From contig JBNAVX010000035.1 in assembly GCA_049700155.1 (NCBI GenBank), positions 1 to 24,730 on the forward strand: a DNA stretch of 24,730 nucleotides, given 5' to 3'. A program made the translations under genes and the position numbers. This DNA is from JACAEY01 sp049700155. GTDB taxonomy: Bacteria > Nitrospirota > Thermodesulfovibrionia > Thermodesulfovibrionales > SM23-35. The notes under the pieces are model-generated. The model saw only the letters and a program-made list of their open reading frames with translations. It searched no databases and had not been told where the DNA came from. Below are positions 1 through 7,947 of this stretch, one piece after another (position 1 is the first letter of the stretch; each line of letters opens with the position of its first letter).

Positions 1-31
1 AGAATGAGCGAGAATACTGCATCTGCTAATT

Positions 32-49
32 ATTCATAAGTTTATGAAT
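32..49. repeat. 18-bp perfect dyad (possible operator)
   Basis: ATTCATAA and TTATGAAT form a perfect 8-bp inverted repeat with a 2-base centre. This is the usual geometry of a site for a dimeric helix-turn-helix regulator. No T-tract follows, so it is not an obvious terminator. It lies about 360 bases before the chemoreceptor gene and its target gene is unknown. In AT-rich sequence it could be coincidence. Confidence 0.25.
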
Positions 50-80
50 TAAGTGGGATAGTATGTAATTCCCTATAATT

Positions 81-111
81 TCCCCTCTAATAAAAGGGGT
101 TAGGGGTGTGT
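81..111 (+). repeat. Dispersed G-rich hairpin repeat, solo copy
   Basis: The stretch has CCCCT, an AT-rich loop, AGGGG, then TTAGGGGTGTGT. It closely matches two more copies at 18686-18717 (reverse strand) and 18763-18795. All three share the C4/G4 hairpin followed by AGGGGTGTGT, in 31, 32 and 33 bases. The recurrence at two unlinked places within 25 kb suggests a dispersed REP- or MITE-type family. This copy lacks the TGTCCAAAATAA terminal repeats that bound the pair at 18.6-18.8 kb. Confidence 0.6.
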
Positions 112-158
112 AATAGAGGAGTTTGATCCATTTATTTATCTAAGGCTGACTAAAGTGA

Positions 159-371
159 TTTTTAAATGAGGCAACGATTCAGAATAAAAATCACTATCTC
201 TATCTTATATCTAATTCATGTATCAGTCTTGCAGAAGCAATTATTCGTGAAAAAGGCTTAAGAACACCCCAGAGTTATTCTGAAGCTGACCTACCTTAAC
301 CCCTCAAGTCAGAGCTAATAAAATTAAAGTTTTTCTTAAAAAATCCGATAAAAAATCAGGGTATTCTATGA
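159..371 (+). pseudogene. Possible decayed coding remnant upstream of the chemoreceptor
   Basis: One frame stays open from a stop at 156 to TAA at 297-299 and continues to TGA at 369-371, interrupted only by that internal TAA. The middle part reads like real protein (SLAEAIIREKGLRTPQSYS). There is no start codon with a ribosome site, and I do not recognise a family. It may be the 3' end of a broken gene or only a chance open frame in AT-rich DNA. Its end overlaps the sigma-28 promoter, so it is unlikely to be functional as a gene. Confidence 0.2.
325..351 (+). promoter_or_regulatory. Sigma-28 (FliA) promoter of the chemoreceptor operon
   Basis: TAAAGTTT (325-332), an 11-base spacer and TCCGATAA (344-351) match the sigma-28 consensus TAAAGTTT-N11-GCCGATAA at 15 of 16 positions with exact spacing. 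Transcription would begin near 358-360, about 50 bases before the ATG at 408. The gene downstream is a methyl-accepting chemotaxis protein, the class of gene normally placed under FliA. This suggests the operon is expressed late in flagellar assembly. Confidence 0.85.
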
Positions 372-407
372 ATGATAACAGAAATAAAGGAGGTTATAGA
401 CTGAGGG

Positions 408-2387
408 ATGAAAGTCTTAACTAACATAAGTCAGAATATGCGTTTAAGGTGGAAGGCAACAATACCTGTTATTGTTGCAATATCTTTTGGTGTGATTGCA
501 ACAATTATTATTACAGGCATTGCAACAAAAAAGATAGTCCTTGAAGAGGTAAAGAGTTCTGCTCTCCCAGGGTTTCGAGACTCAACCATAAATGCCCTCA
601 CAATTATGATGGAGGGAAAAGATTATCAAGAACAGAAAGCCCAATACTTTAAAGAGATGAAACATATAGCTGAACTAAAAGTCATAAGGGCAGGCTCTTT
701 CAAGATAAAAGGAGAAGAAAAAGTAAATCCTGATAACCTTGCTACAGATGATGTTGAAAGAGAGGTTATAACAAAGGGAACTGAAAAAGTTGTTTTAGAG
801 GGCAAAGATATCCGTGCTGTATTTCCATATATAGCAAGAACAAACCTGATGGGTAGAAACTGTCTCACCTGTCATATGGTAAGAGAAGGAGAAGTTCTTG
901 GTGCTATTAGCATCAAGGTCCCTTTACAGGGTTCTTTTGGAAGGATCAGGGTTGTGCAACTTATATATACAGGTTTAGGAATAATGGGGATAATCGGTGC
1001 TACAGGTATAGTGTTTTTGGTATTTATGATAATTGTTAATATACCCCTGAATAATTTAGCAAAAAATCTTGGTAACATGGCTGATGGTGACCTCCGGGTA
1101 AACATTGAATATGCTAACAAAAAGGATGTCATAAGGAGCCTTGTTGACAATACTAATAGATTGGCTCAATCCTTAAGCAAGATGATAGATAATATGCTCA
1201 CAGGTGCAAATAATCTTGCCTCATCTATTGATGTATTAAGGTCACGTTCAGAGAAGTCTCTTGAAGGGGCAAAGCTCCAGTCAAGCCAGATGGATCAGGT
1301 GGCAACTGCTGCAGAAGAGATGAGCCAGACGATTACAGATATAGCAAAGAATGCATCAGTAGCTTCAGATACATCCTCTGAGGCGATGGAGATTGCACAA
1401 AAAGGCAAAGAAGTTGCCAATGGTGCAGTTGATACAGTAAATGGAGTTTATGAATCAACAGTAGAGCTTGCATCAATGATAGAAAAGTTGAATAACAGTG
1501 TATCAGAGATAGGAGATATTGTTACTGTCATAAAAGACATTGCGGACCAGACGAACCTCCTTGCCTTGAATGCAGCAATAGAGGCAGCAAGGGCTGGAGA
1601 ACAGGGAAGAGGTTTTGCAGTGGTGGCTGATGAGGTGAGAAAACTTGCAGAGAGGACGATCAGGGCAACGACTGAGATATCAGAAAAGATAGGCGCAGTG
1701 CAGAAAGAATCTGAACAGACAACTGAATCCATGAAGAATGCATCTGACCAGGTCACAAAGGCAACAGAATATATAAAGCAGGTGGGTGACACTTTATCTC
1801 AGATAGTAGGTTCTGTCCAGAAGGTCCGTGACCAGATAACCCAGATTGCAGCAGCAGTAGATGAACAATCAGCAGCCTCAGAGGAAGTAGCAAAGAATAT
1901 AGAAAAGACTTCAGCTATCACAAAAGAAATAGAAAAGATGTCAGATGACATAATGCAAGAGGTTTTTGGAATAATAAGGATAGCAGAAGAACTGAGGAAC
2001 TCAACGATTGGCTACAGAACTAAAGGAAAAGAGCTTCTTGCATTTGAATTAGCAAAGACAGAGCACAAGATGCTAGTAGGTAAAGTATCTTCATGCCTCA
2101 AAGGTGGGGTGAAGATTGATCCATCTGATATTCCTGACCACCATACATGTAGATTCGGTCACTGGTTTGATAATGAGGGAGAGAGGCAGTATAGCCATCT
2201 TGCAAGTCTGAAGGCTATAAGGACACCACATGAAAGATTCCACTCATTAGCAAAAGAGGCTGTCTCTTTGTATCGCTCAAGTGGCAATGGAAAGGCTGAT
2301 AGGATTTATACAGATATGGAGGAACTATCAAAACAGTTAGAGAATCTATTTGATGATATCAAAAGGGAAATGCAGTTAAATGTATGA
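408..2387 (+). CDS. Methyl-accepting chemotaxis protein with periplasmic heme-c site and C-terminal zinc-binding CZB domain
   Basis: This 659-residue transmembrane chemoreceptor would signal to CheA/CheW. In order, it has transmembrane helix 1 (about 19-39), a periplasmic domain of about 145 residues ending in one CxxCH heme-c motif (C152-H156, codons 861-875), helix 2 (about 185-210), HAMP (about 211-262), and the cytoplasmic signalling coiled coil with the conserved tip NLLALNAAIEAARAGEQGRG. A C-terminal CZB domain follows (about 545-659) with likely zinc ligands H553, C581, H608 and H612. The heme site resembles the DUF3365/heme-PAS sensors of Geobacter chemoreceptors, so the input is probably redox or a small ligand. 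An in-frame TGA at 402 fixes ATG 408 as the first start. The ribosome site AAGGAGG (387-393) is unusually far (14 bases), with GAGGG directly before the ATG. Confidence 0.95.
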   Translation: MKVLTNISQNMRLRWKATIPVIVAISFGVIATIIITGIATKKIVLEEVKSSALPGFRDSTINALTIMMEGKDYQEQKAQYFKEMKHIAELKVIRAGSFKIKGEEKVNPDNLATDDVEREVITKGTEKVVLEGKDIRAVFPYIARTNLMGRNCLTCHMVREGEVLGAISIKVPLQGSFGRIRVVQLIYTGLGIMGIIGATGIVFLVFMIIVNIPLNNLAKNLGNMADGDLRVNIEYANKKDVIRSLVDNTNRLAQSLSKMIDNMLTGANNLASSIDVLRSRSEKSLEGAKLQSSQMDQVATAAEEMSQTITDIAKNASVASDTSSEAMEIAQKGKEVANGAVDTVNGVYESTVELASMIEKLNNSVSEIGDIVTVIKDIADQTNLLALNAAIEAARAGEQGRGFAVVADEVRKLAERTIRATTEISEKIGAVQKESEQTTESMKNASDQVTKATEYIKQVGDTLSQIVGSVQKVRDQITQIAAAVDEQSAASEEVAKNIEKTSAITKEIEKMSDDIMQEVFGIIRIAEELRNSTIGYRTKGKELLAFELAKTEHKMLVGKVSSCLKGGVKIDPSDIPDHHTCRFGHWFDNEGERQYSHLASLKAIRTPHERFHSLAKEAVSLYRSSGNGKADRIYTDMEELSKQLENLFDDIKREMQLNV

Positions 2388-2412
2388 GAAATAAGACAGA
2401 ATGGAGGGTGAG

Positions 2413-2919
2413 ATGAATGTCCTGGTGGATACTGATGAGAGCTCCGGAGAAAAGGCATCCTCTCGTGCATCAGTATTACAACTTGTGACCTTTAAACTCG
2501 GAGATGAAGAATATGCAATAGACATCTTGAAGGTCCAGGAGATAAACAGGATGGTAGAAATAACCTCAATCCCGAGTGCCCCTGAATATGTTGAAGGTGT
2601 TATCAACCTCAGAGGAAAGGTCATACCAGTCATAAACCTAAGGAAAAAGTTTGGATTGCCAGTTAAAGAGATGGATGCTCAATCCAGAATAATGGTAGTT
2701 GATGTAGGTGTAAAGGTAGGAATTATTGTAGATTCTGTTTCAGAAGTCCTGAGGCTCTCTTCTGATACAGTTGAACCACCTCCGCCTATGACAACAGGCA
2801 ATGGCTCTGAATATATAAGTGGTGTGGGGAAGCTCGGAGATAGACTCGTAATACTCCTTGATATAGAAAGACTCCTTAAGAATGAAAAAATAAATAAGAT
2901 AGAATTAATACAGGAGTGA
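2413..2919 (+). CDS. cheW: Chemotaxis coupling protein CheW
   Basis: This is a 168-residue CheW-like domain protein that couples chemoreceptors to the histidine kinase CheA in the cytoplasm. After an acidic, Ser-rich leader of about 20 residues it shows the CheW pattern: the LVTFKLGDEEYAIDILKVQE strand, IPSAPEYVEGVINLRGKVIP, and DRLVILLDIERLL near the end. ATG 2413 is preferred over ATG 2401 because GGAGGG (2403-2408) lies 4-5 bases ahead of it, whereas 2401 has no ribosome site. It follows the chemoreceptor by 25 bases, so the two are almost certainly cotranscribed and this CheW may be dedicated to that receptor. No cheA, cheY, cheB or cheR lies in the window. Confidence 0.95.
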   Translation: MNVLVDTDESSGEKASSRASVLQLVTFKLGDEEYAIDILKVQEINRMVEITSIPSAPEYVEGVINLRGKVIPVINLRKKFGLPVKEMDAQSRIMVVDVGVKVGIIVDSVSEVLRLSSDTVEPPPPMTTGNGSEYISGVGKLGDRLVILLDIERLLKNEKINKIELIQE

Positions 2920-2991
2920 AGCAATCCCATTTTTTAAGATAAATAAAAATCAATGCTTCTAATTTTTTAATTCAGGATGATATGATTTAAC

Positions 2992-3345
2992 ATGGCAATC
3001 ATAAACTTAGAATATCTTAAACCAGGTATGGTTCTTAATAATGATGTTAAAGATATTAACGGGCGTCTTTTAATGACTGCCGGAACTGAGATTGCTGAAA
3101 AGCACTTGCATATCTTAAAGGCATGGGGAATCACAGAAGTAGATATTAAAGGAATCACAGAAAAAGAAGTAGAAGACCTTACAAAAAAGGATATAGATCC
3201 CTTTATTTTTGAACAAGCAGAAAATGAGCTTAATGAGATATTCATATACACAGACAAAACTCATCCTGCTATAAGGGAGATATTCCGTCTTTGTGCAATC
3301 AGAAAGGCTAAAAATGCAGAATATAAAATCAACCAGAATAGTTAG
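2992..3345 (+). CDS. Small protein resembling the N-terminal (DUF3391-like) domain of HD-GYP proteins
   Basis: This 117-residue soluble protein has residues 1-60 matching the module found in front of HD-GYP phosphodiesterases: a LKPGMVLNNDVKD stretch, GRLLMTAGTEI, then WGITEVDIKGI. The second half is acidic and helical and ends in THPAIREIFRLCAIRKAKN. No HD-GYP catalytic domain follows. Instead the next gene, an HDOD protein, starts inside its 3' end (32-base overlap), which suggests translational coupling and perhaps a working pair. AGGAT (2974-2978) could serve as a weak ribosome site. The biochemical role is unknown. Confidence 0.8.
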   Translation: MAIINLEYLKPGMVLNNDVKDINGRLLMTAGTEIAEKHLHILKAWGITEVDIKGITEKEVEDLTKKDIDPFIFEQAENELNEIFIYTDKTHPAIREIFRLCAIRKAKNAEYKINQNS

Positions 3346-4183
3346 GTTAGAAGACCTCATAAGTTATGACATGAAGATTTCCTCACCACCTACAATCTTT
3401 TTATTAATTAATGAGACGATGAATAACCCTAAAAGTTCTATCCTTGATATAGCGAGGATTATAAGTAATGATCAGGGTCTTACAGCACGCCTGCTTAAAA
3501 TGGCTAACAGCCCTTTATATGGCTTTCCTTCAAAGATAGAGACTATCACACAGGCTATATCAATTCTTGGGACACAACAGATAAATGACCTGATTTTAGC
3601 CACGACAGTATTGAACTTATTTAAAAAAATACCTGAGGAGCTTATTGACTTAGAATCATTCTGGAACCACAGCATTGCATGTGGTATATCTGCACGGGTT
3701 ATTGCCACTTATAGAAGAGAACACAATGTAGAGCGGTTTTTTGTAGCAGGCATATTACATGATATTGGAAGACTTATCCTGTATACAAAGATGCCTGAGT
3801 TATCTGTTGAGATATTAGAGACGAACAGGGAGAGTAAGAAACTATTATACAGGATTGAACAGGAGATAACAGGTTATGACCATGCTGATGTAGGTGGCTT
3901 ACTCGCAGATAAATGGAAACTCCCATTGAGCATAAAAGAGATGGTCAAATTTCACCACAGACCTGCATTGTCAACCCATTTCCCCACAGAAACAGCAGTC
4001 ATACATTTAGCAGATATCTTAGCACATGCAATGGAGCTTGGCAGTAGTGGAGAAAGATTCGTGCCTCCTCTTGATACAAATGCATGGGAATCTGTTGGGC
4101 TTACGCCGAGTCTTTTATCATCTGTAATGAAAAAAATTGATGAGCAATTTAATGAGACTATAAAGGCATTGAGGATGGAGTGA
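3314..4183 (+). CDS. HDOD domain protein (first copy)
   Basis: This is a 289-residue cytoplasmic signalling protein. The HDOD domain spans about residues 24-220. It has PPTIFLLINE, the SNDQGLTARLLKMANSPLYG stretch, AISILGTQQI and GILHDIGRL (H149, D150), with HADVGGLLADKW and FHH further on. HDOD proteins resemble HD phosphohydrolases but usually lack a complete metal site and act as adaptors in chemotaxis, motility, c-di-GMP or stress networks. ATG 3314 is chosen because AGAAAGG (3301-3307) lies 6 bases upstream; GTG 3293 is an alternative adding 7 residues. It overlaps the preceding gene and abuts the kinase gene. Confidence 0.9.
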   Translation: MQNIKSTRIVRLEDLISYDMKISSPPTIFLLINETMNNPKSSILDIARIISNDQGLTARLLKMANSPLYGFPSKIETITQAISILGTQQINDLILATTVLNLFKKIPEELIDLESFWNHSIACGISARVIATYRREHNVERFFVAGILHDIGRLILYTKMPELSVEILETNRESKKLLYRIEQEITGYDHADVGGLLADKWKLPLSIKEMVKFHHRPALSTHFPTETAVIHLADILAHAMELGSSGERFVPPLDTNAWESVGLTPSLLSSVMKKIDEQFNETIKALRME

Positions 4184-4185
4184 AA

Positions 4186-5985
4186 ATGATGGAGCATGTA
4201 TTAGAAAAAACAGACCCTGCTTATCTTTCAAGGGAACGAGTTGACTATCTTGAGGATATGAACCGTCGTTTAATTACTATATTGGAGATGCTTGTATCAT
4301 CAAGTGAGTTTTATGCAAGGATTAATAATAGCCAGAACCCTTCTGCTGTTATTCATGCTACTTTTACACAGATTAACAGGCTTTTACCATTTGAGGCAAT
4401 GGGGCTTATGACAGTTAATGAAAACGACCAGGACTTCATTCTGTCTGAATGTGAACCACAATCTAAAAGGATGTCTATCCAGAAAGAAGTGGATGATAAG
4501 ATAATGAAAGGAGAATTCGCATGGGCACTGAACCAGAACTTTCCTGTTATGATACCTGCAGAGAATCCTGATAACTTAGTTATACTACATTCTCTTGCAA
4601 CACAATCTCAGATAAGAGGTATGTTCATCGGTCTTATAGACAGCAAAAGACTGAATATGAATGACCCTGCTCTTAAGGCACTCTCTATCATTCTTCTGAA
4701 TACTGCTTATGCATTGGAGAGTACAGCACTCAATAGAATACTCAGGAATGAGATGGATTATCTTGAGACTGAGATTCAGAGAAGGACTGAGGATTTAAGA
4801 AAGGCTCGTGAACAGGCAGAGATTGCGAATATTGCAAAATCACAGTTCCTTGCAAATATGAGTCATGAGATCCGTACTCCTCTAAATGGGATAATAGGTT
4901 TTACAGAAATGCTTCTTGATACCATTCTAACCGAAGAACAGACCAGATTTGTAACAGCTATAAAGAGTAGTAGTGATACCCTTCTTAATCTTATCAATGA
5001 TATCCTTGATTTCTCTAAGATTGAGGTTGGCAAGATGAGTCTTGAAGAGATAGACTTCTCACCTTCAGAGACTATCCAGAATGTATGTGACCTGATGCGA
5101 CCCTTGATAAGAAATAAACCTCTTAATTTGCTCATTAATATTGATGATGATGTCTCACCATCTGTTAAAGGAGACCCTGAGAGATTTAAACAGATTTTGA
5201 CAAATTTAATGAGTAATGCATTCAAATTTACAGAATCAGGTGAGGTTGAGGTATCCCTTAATACTGAAGCTGAGGAAGAAGAGAAGGTAAAACTCCATTT
5301 AAAGGTCAGGGATACAGGGATAGGAATTCCAGAAAATAAATTAGATACTATCTTTGATGCATTCCAGCAGGCAGATGCGTCTACTACAAGAAGATACGGA
5401 GGAACAGGACTCGGGTTGACCATATGCAAACGGATAGTGAGTCTTATGGATGGTGATATCTGGGTAGAAAGTGAAGAAGGAAAGGGGAGCGCTTTTCATG
5501 TCTTGATGTGGTTTAAAAAATCTAAGACTGTAAAGAAGCCCACTGAAGATGCATCATTTAGCACACATCTTTTACAAACAGGTGAAATGAAACCACCATC
5601 CATCCTGCTCGTAGAGGATAATCCTGTAAATCAGGAACTTTTAAAGATTGTTTTAAAGAAATTCGGGTATCATGTAGAAGTGGCAAACAATGGAATAGAG
5701 GCAGTGGAAAAATACTCTGCTGACCCCAAAAAGTTTGATCTCATATTTATGGACATACAGATGCCAGAGATGGATGGAACTGAGGCGACTAAAACCATCA
5801 GAAATAAGGGCTTTAAAACTGTTCCTATTATTGCATTGACTGCACATGCGGTCAAAGGTGATAGAGAAAAATACCTTGAGGCAGGTATGAATGACTATAT
5901 ACCAAAGCCTGTCAAAAAGGAGATTATATTTGAGATGATAAGAAAATGGACAAGAAGAAAGGGGAACTATGATGAACTTTACTGA
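4186..5985 (+). CDS. Hybrid sensor histidine kinase (GAF-like, HisKA, HATPase, receiver)
   Basis: This is a 599-residue soluble hybrid kinase with no membrane segment. The N-terminal region (about 40-185) looks like a GAF-type sensor. A coiled coil (about 185-220) is followed by HisKA with MSHEIRTPLNG (phospho-acceptor H227). The HATPase part has the N box NLMSNAFKF, DTGIGIP and GGTGLGL (about 333-445). A C-terminal receiver (about 472-588) has acidic E477/D478, phospho-acceptor D523 in FMDIQMPEMDG, and K574. ATG 4186 follows GGAG (4177-4180) by 5 bases and nearly touches the stop of the HDOD gene. The terminal receiver requires an HPt partner, which is encoded by the next, overlapping gene. 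The input signal is unknown. Confidence 0.95.
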   Translation: MMEHVLEKTDPAYLSRERVDYLEDMNRRLITILEMLVSSSEFYARINNSQNPSAVIHATFTQINRLLPFEAMGLMTVNENDQDFILSECEPQSKRMSIQKEVDDKIMKGEFAWALNQNFPVMIPAENPDNLVILHSLATQSQIRGMFIGLIDSKRLNMNDPALKALSIILLNTAYALESTALNRILRNEMDYLETEIQRRTEDLRKAREQAEIANIAKSQFLANMSHEIRTPLNGIIGFTEMLLDTILTEEQTRFVTAIKSSSDTLLNLINDILDFSKIEVGKMSLEEIDFSPSETIQNVCDLMRPLIRNKPLNLLINIDDDVSPSVKGDPERFKQILTNLMSNAFKFTESGEVEVSLNTEAEEEEKVKLHLKVRDTGIGIPENKLDTIFDAFQQADASTTRRYGGTGLGLTICKRIVSLMDGDIWVESEEGKGSAFHVLMWFKKSKTVKKPTEDASFSTHLLQTGEMKPPSILLVEDNPVNQELLKIVLKKFGYHVEVANNGIEAVEKYSADPKKFDLIFMDIQMPEMDGTEATKTIRNKGFKTVPIIALTAHAVKGDREKYLEAGMNDYIPKPVKKEIIFEMIRKWTRRKGNYDELY

Positions 5986-6298
5986 ATTAGCAGAGAATGC
6001 AGGCTTAGAAGAAGGGGAATTTCGTGAGCTTATGAAGGTCTTTATAGAAAGGAGTCTGCTTGATTTAAAAAGATTGCAGAACTCTCTTGATAAAGGCAAT
6101 CTACAAGGAATTGTTGAAGCAGCTCATTCAATAAAAGGTGCTGCAGGGAACTTATACTTTGAAGAGGTATATCAGATTGCTAAGGATATTGAGATGAAGG
6201 CAAGGGAGAATATCCTGAATGGTATATCACATTCTGTCTCACTTTTGTATGAGAAGATAGAAAAGATTTTGAGAAATTCAGGTAATTCAGATGAATAG
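5969..6298 (+). CDS. Stand-alone HPt phosphotransfer protein
   Basis: This 109-residue helical protein is a free histidine phosphotransfer domain. The signature AAHSIKGAAGNL carries phospho-acceptor H53. It should take phosphate from the hybrid kinase receiver and pass it to the receiver protein encoded next. It overlaps the kinase gene by 17 bases and the following gene by 8, so the three proteins are probably made in coordinated amounts. ATG 5969 and ATG 5972 are adjacent and either could be used; AAAGGGG lies just upstream. Confidence 0.93.
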   Translation: MMNFTELAENAGLEEGEFRELMKVFIERSLLDLKRLQNSLDKGNLQGIVEAAHSIKGAAGNLYFEEVYQIAKDIEMKARENILNGISHSVSLLYEKIEKILRNSGNSDE

Positions 6299-7112
6299 AG
6301 AATTAAACAATAAAAAGATATTGATTGTGGATAATCATCCTCTAATATTAATGTGGATGTCAGAACTTCTTAAAAAAGAAGGGCATAGTGTCTTAACTGC
6401 TGAAGATGGACTTTCTGCTCTGGCAATCTTAAAGAACTGGGTTCCTGACATCATCTTTGCTGACCTTGTTATGCCAAATATTGATGGGAGGACCCTGTGT
6501 CAGATCATAAGAAAGATACCGGAATTAAAGGATGTTTTCATCGTTATTCTTTCTGCTGCAGGGATAGAAGAATTAGAAAGACTTTCAGGAATCGGAGCAG
6601 ATATCTGTATCCCGAAAGGAAGATTTAGCAAGATGGCACCCTATATACTTAATGCTATAGAGGAATCAAATAAAGAGCCTTCAAAACGTCTTCGTAAAGG
6701 AGAGATTATATTCTATAACGGGATACAGCCAAGACAGATTACGAAGGAATTACTATCATTAAAAAGCCATCTTGAAAGCATCTTGAGGAATCTTTCAGAA
6801 TGTGTCATTGAATTGACCCCTGATTTCAGCATTGTTTTCGTAAATTCTTCTGCAAGTTCTCTTATAGAACAACCTGAGGAGAAGCTTTTAGGCACGAATT
6901 TTATAGAACTATTTAGCGCAAATGACCGATCAAGACTGAGAGGACTTTTAACAACAGTTGATAAGAACCCAAGGAAGATTGGTGAGGACTTTCCATTAAT
7001 GCTTAATAATAAAGCAGTTGTTTTGAACGTTACGCCAATTATGAACAATGAGTGTTCTTCTATAATAGTAACTATAGAAGAGGCAAACAAAGAGGAGATT
7101 CAAAAGGTCTGA
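6291..7112 (+). CDS. Response regulator with receiver and PAS domains, no DNA-binding domain
   Basis: This is a 273-residue soluble protein. The receiver (about 8-125) has phospho-acceptor D58 in FADLVMPNIDG, S88 and K109. The usual acidic pair is D14-N15 rather than Asp-Asp. A linker leads to a PAS domain (about 155-270) with SECVIELTPDFSIVFVNSSA and later VVLNVTPIMNNE. There is no helix-turn-helix, GGDEF, EAL or kinase module, so the output is probably protein-protein. It overlaps the HPt gene by 8 bases and abuts the second HDOD gene (its TGA ends at 7112, next GTG at 7113), making HPt the likely donor and HDOD a plausible partner. Confidence 0.92.
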   Translation: MNRELNNKKILIVDNHPLILMWMSELLKKEGHSVLTAEDGLSALAILKNWVPDIIFADLVMPNIDGRTLCQIIRKIPELKDVFIVILSAAGIEELERLSGIGADICIPKGRFSKMAPYILNAIEESNKEPSKRLRKGEIIFYNGIQPRQITKELLSLKSHLESILRNLSECVIELTPDFSIVFVNSSASSLIEQPEEKLLGTNFIELFSANDRSRLRGLLTTVDKNPRKIGEDFPLMLNNKAVVLNVTPIMNNECSSIIVTIEEANKEEIQKV

Positions 7113-7943
7113 GTGAATAAGATAATAGATATAAAAAATTTCATTAAAAATCTAAAGGACCTGCCAACTATTCCTCCTTTGATGGGTAAGATACTTTCTA
7201 TAGTCAAAGATGAAGGCTCATCAGTAAGAGAACTCCAGAATGTCATATTCCATGACCAGTCACTTGCTGAAAAGGTATTGAGGGTTGCTAATTCTGTAAT
7301 CTTCGGGCATTCCGGTCAGATAAAAGAGTTAAGGCAGGCAATTATGTTTCTCGGTTTTGACAATATAAAGTCCATTGCTGTAGGCATGACAATTATGGAC
7401 ATATTCCCTTCTAACAGTGCATTTAATATTAAAAACCTCTGGATACATGGTTATGAGGTTGCACTCTTTTCACAGGCACTTTCAGAGGTAATATCTATGA
7501 CCTGCCCTTGTGAGTGTTTTCTTTCCGGTCTTCTTCATGACATTGGAAGGATCATCTTTTATAAGATGGACCCAGAGAAGTTTTTTGAAATAGAAACATC
7601 CAATAACAGACATGAGAAGGAAAAAGAGATTTTCGGTTGCACCCATGCAGAGGCAGGGGCATGGTTTGCAAAAGGGAATAGATTACCAGATGAGATTGTA
7701 TCGGCAATCCAGTTTCACCACCATCCATCACTTGCGAAAGAATATAAAGATACTGTTTCAATCGTGTCTCTTGCTGAAGTAGTCTCTAATATGTATAGTC
7801 CAAAAAAGGAGAATGACGGTATCTGGAATGAAGAACATGATGCTTTATTCTTAGAATATTCTTTGAGTGATGATGATATATTTTCAGTTGGTGAAAGGTA
7901 TTGTGCAGCAAGACCTGAGATTGAGGAGTTTTTTAATACATAA
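7113..7943 (+). CDS. HDOD domain protein (second copy)
   Basis: This 276-residue protein has one HDOD domain at about 10-215: LKDLPTIPPLMGKIL, FHDQSLAEKVLRVANS, AIMFLGFDNIKSIAV, GLLHDIGRI (H142, D143), THAEAGAWFAKG and FHHHP. It is paralogous to the HDOD protein at 3314-4183 but clearly diverged, so this is not a recent duplication. A CPCEC cluster (C131, C133, C135) just before the HD motif is unusual and could be redox- or metal-active. The start is GTG directly after the previous stop, with AAAAGG upstream. It is the last gene of the + strand operon, and only 4 bases separate it from the convergent regulator gene. Confidence 0.9.
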   Translation: MNKIIDIKNFIKNLKDLPTIPPLMGKILSIVKDEGSSVRELQNVIFHDQSLAEKVLRVANSVIFGHSGQIKELRQAIMFLGFDNIKSIAVGMTIMDIFPSNSAFNIKNLWIHGYEVALFSQALSEVISMTCPCECFLSGLLHDIGRIIFYKMDPEKFFEIETSNNRHEKEKEIFGCTHAEAGAWFAKGNRLPDEIVSAIQFHHHPSLAKEYKDTVSIVSLAEVVSNMYSPKKENDGIWNEEHDALFLEYSLSDDDIFSVGERYCAARPEIEEFFNT

Positions 7944-7947
7944 GTTC

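Noticed and set aside
3293..3313. GTG at 3293 as the start of the first HDOD protein
   Set aside because: ATG 3314 has a better ribosome site (AGAAAGG, 6 bases) and the extra residues add nothing recognisable.
4863..5429. Long open frame of 188 codons on the minus strand
   Set aside because: It lies opposite the kinase core, which has clear HisKA/HATPase motifs. The minus-strand product has no family features and is a shadow of codon bias.
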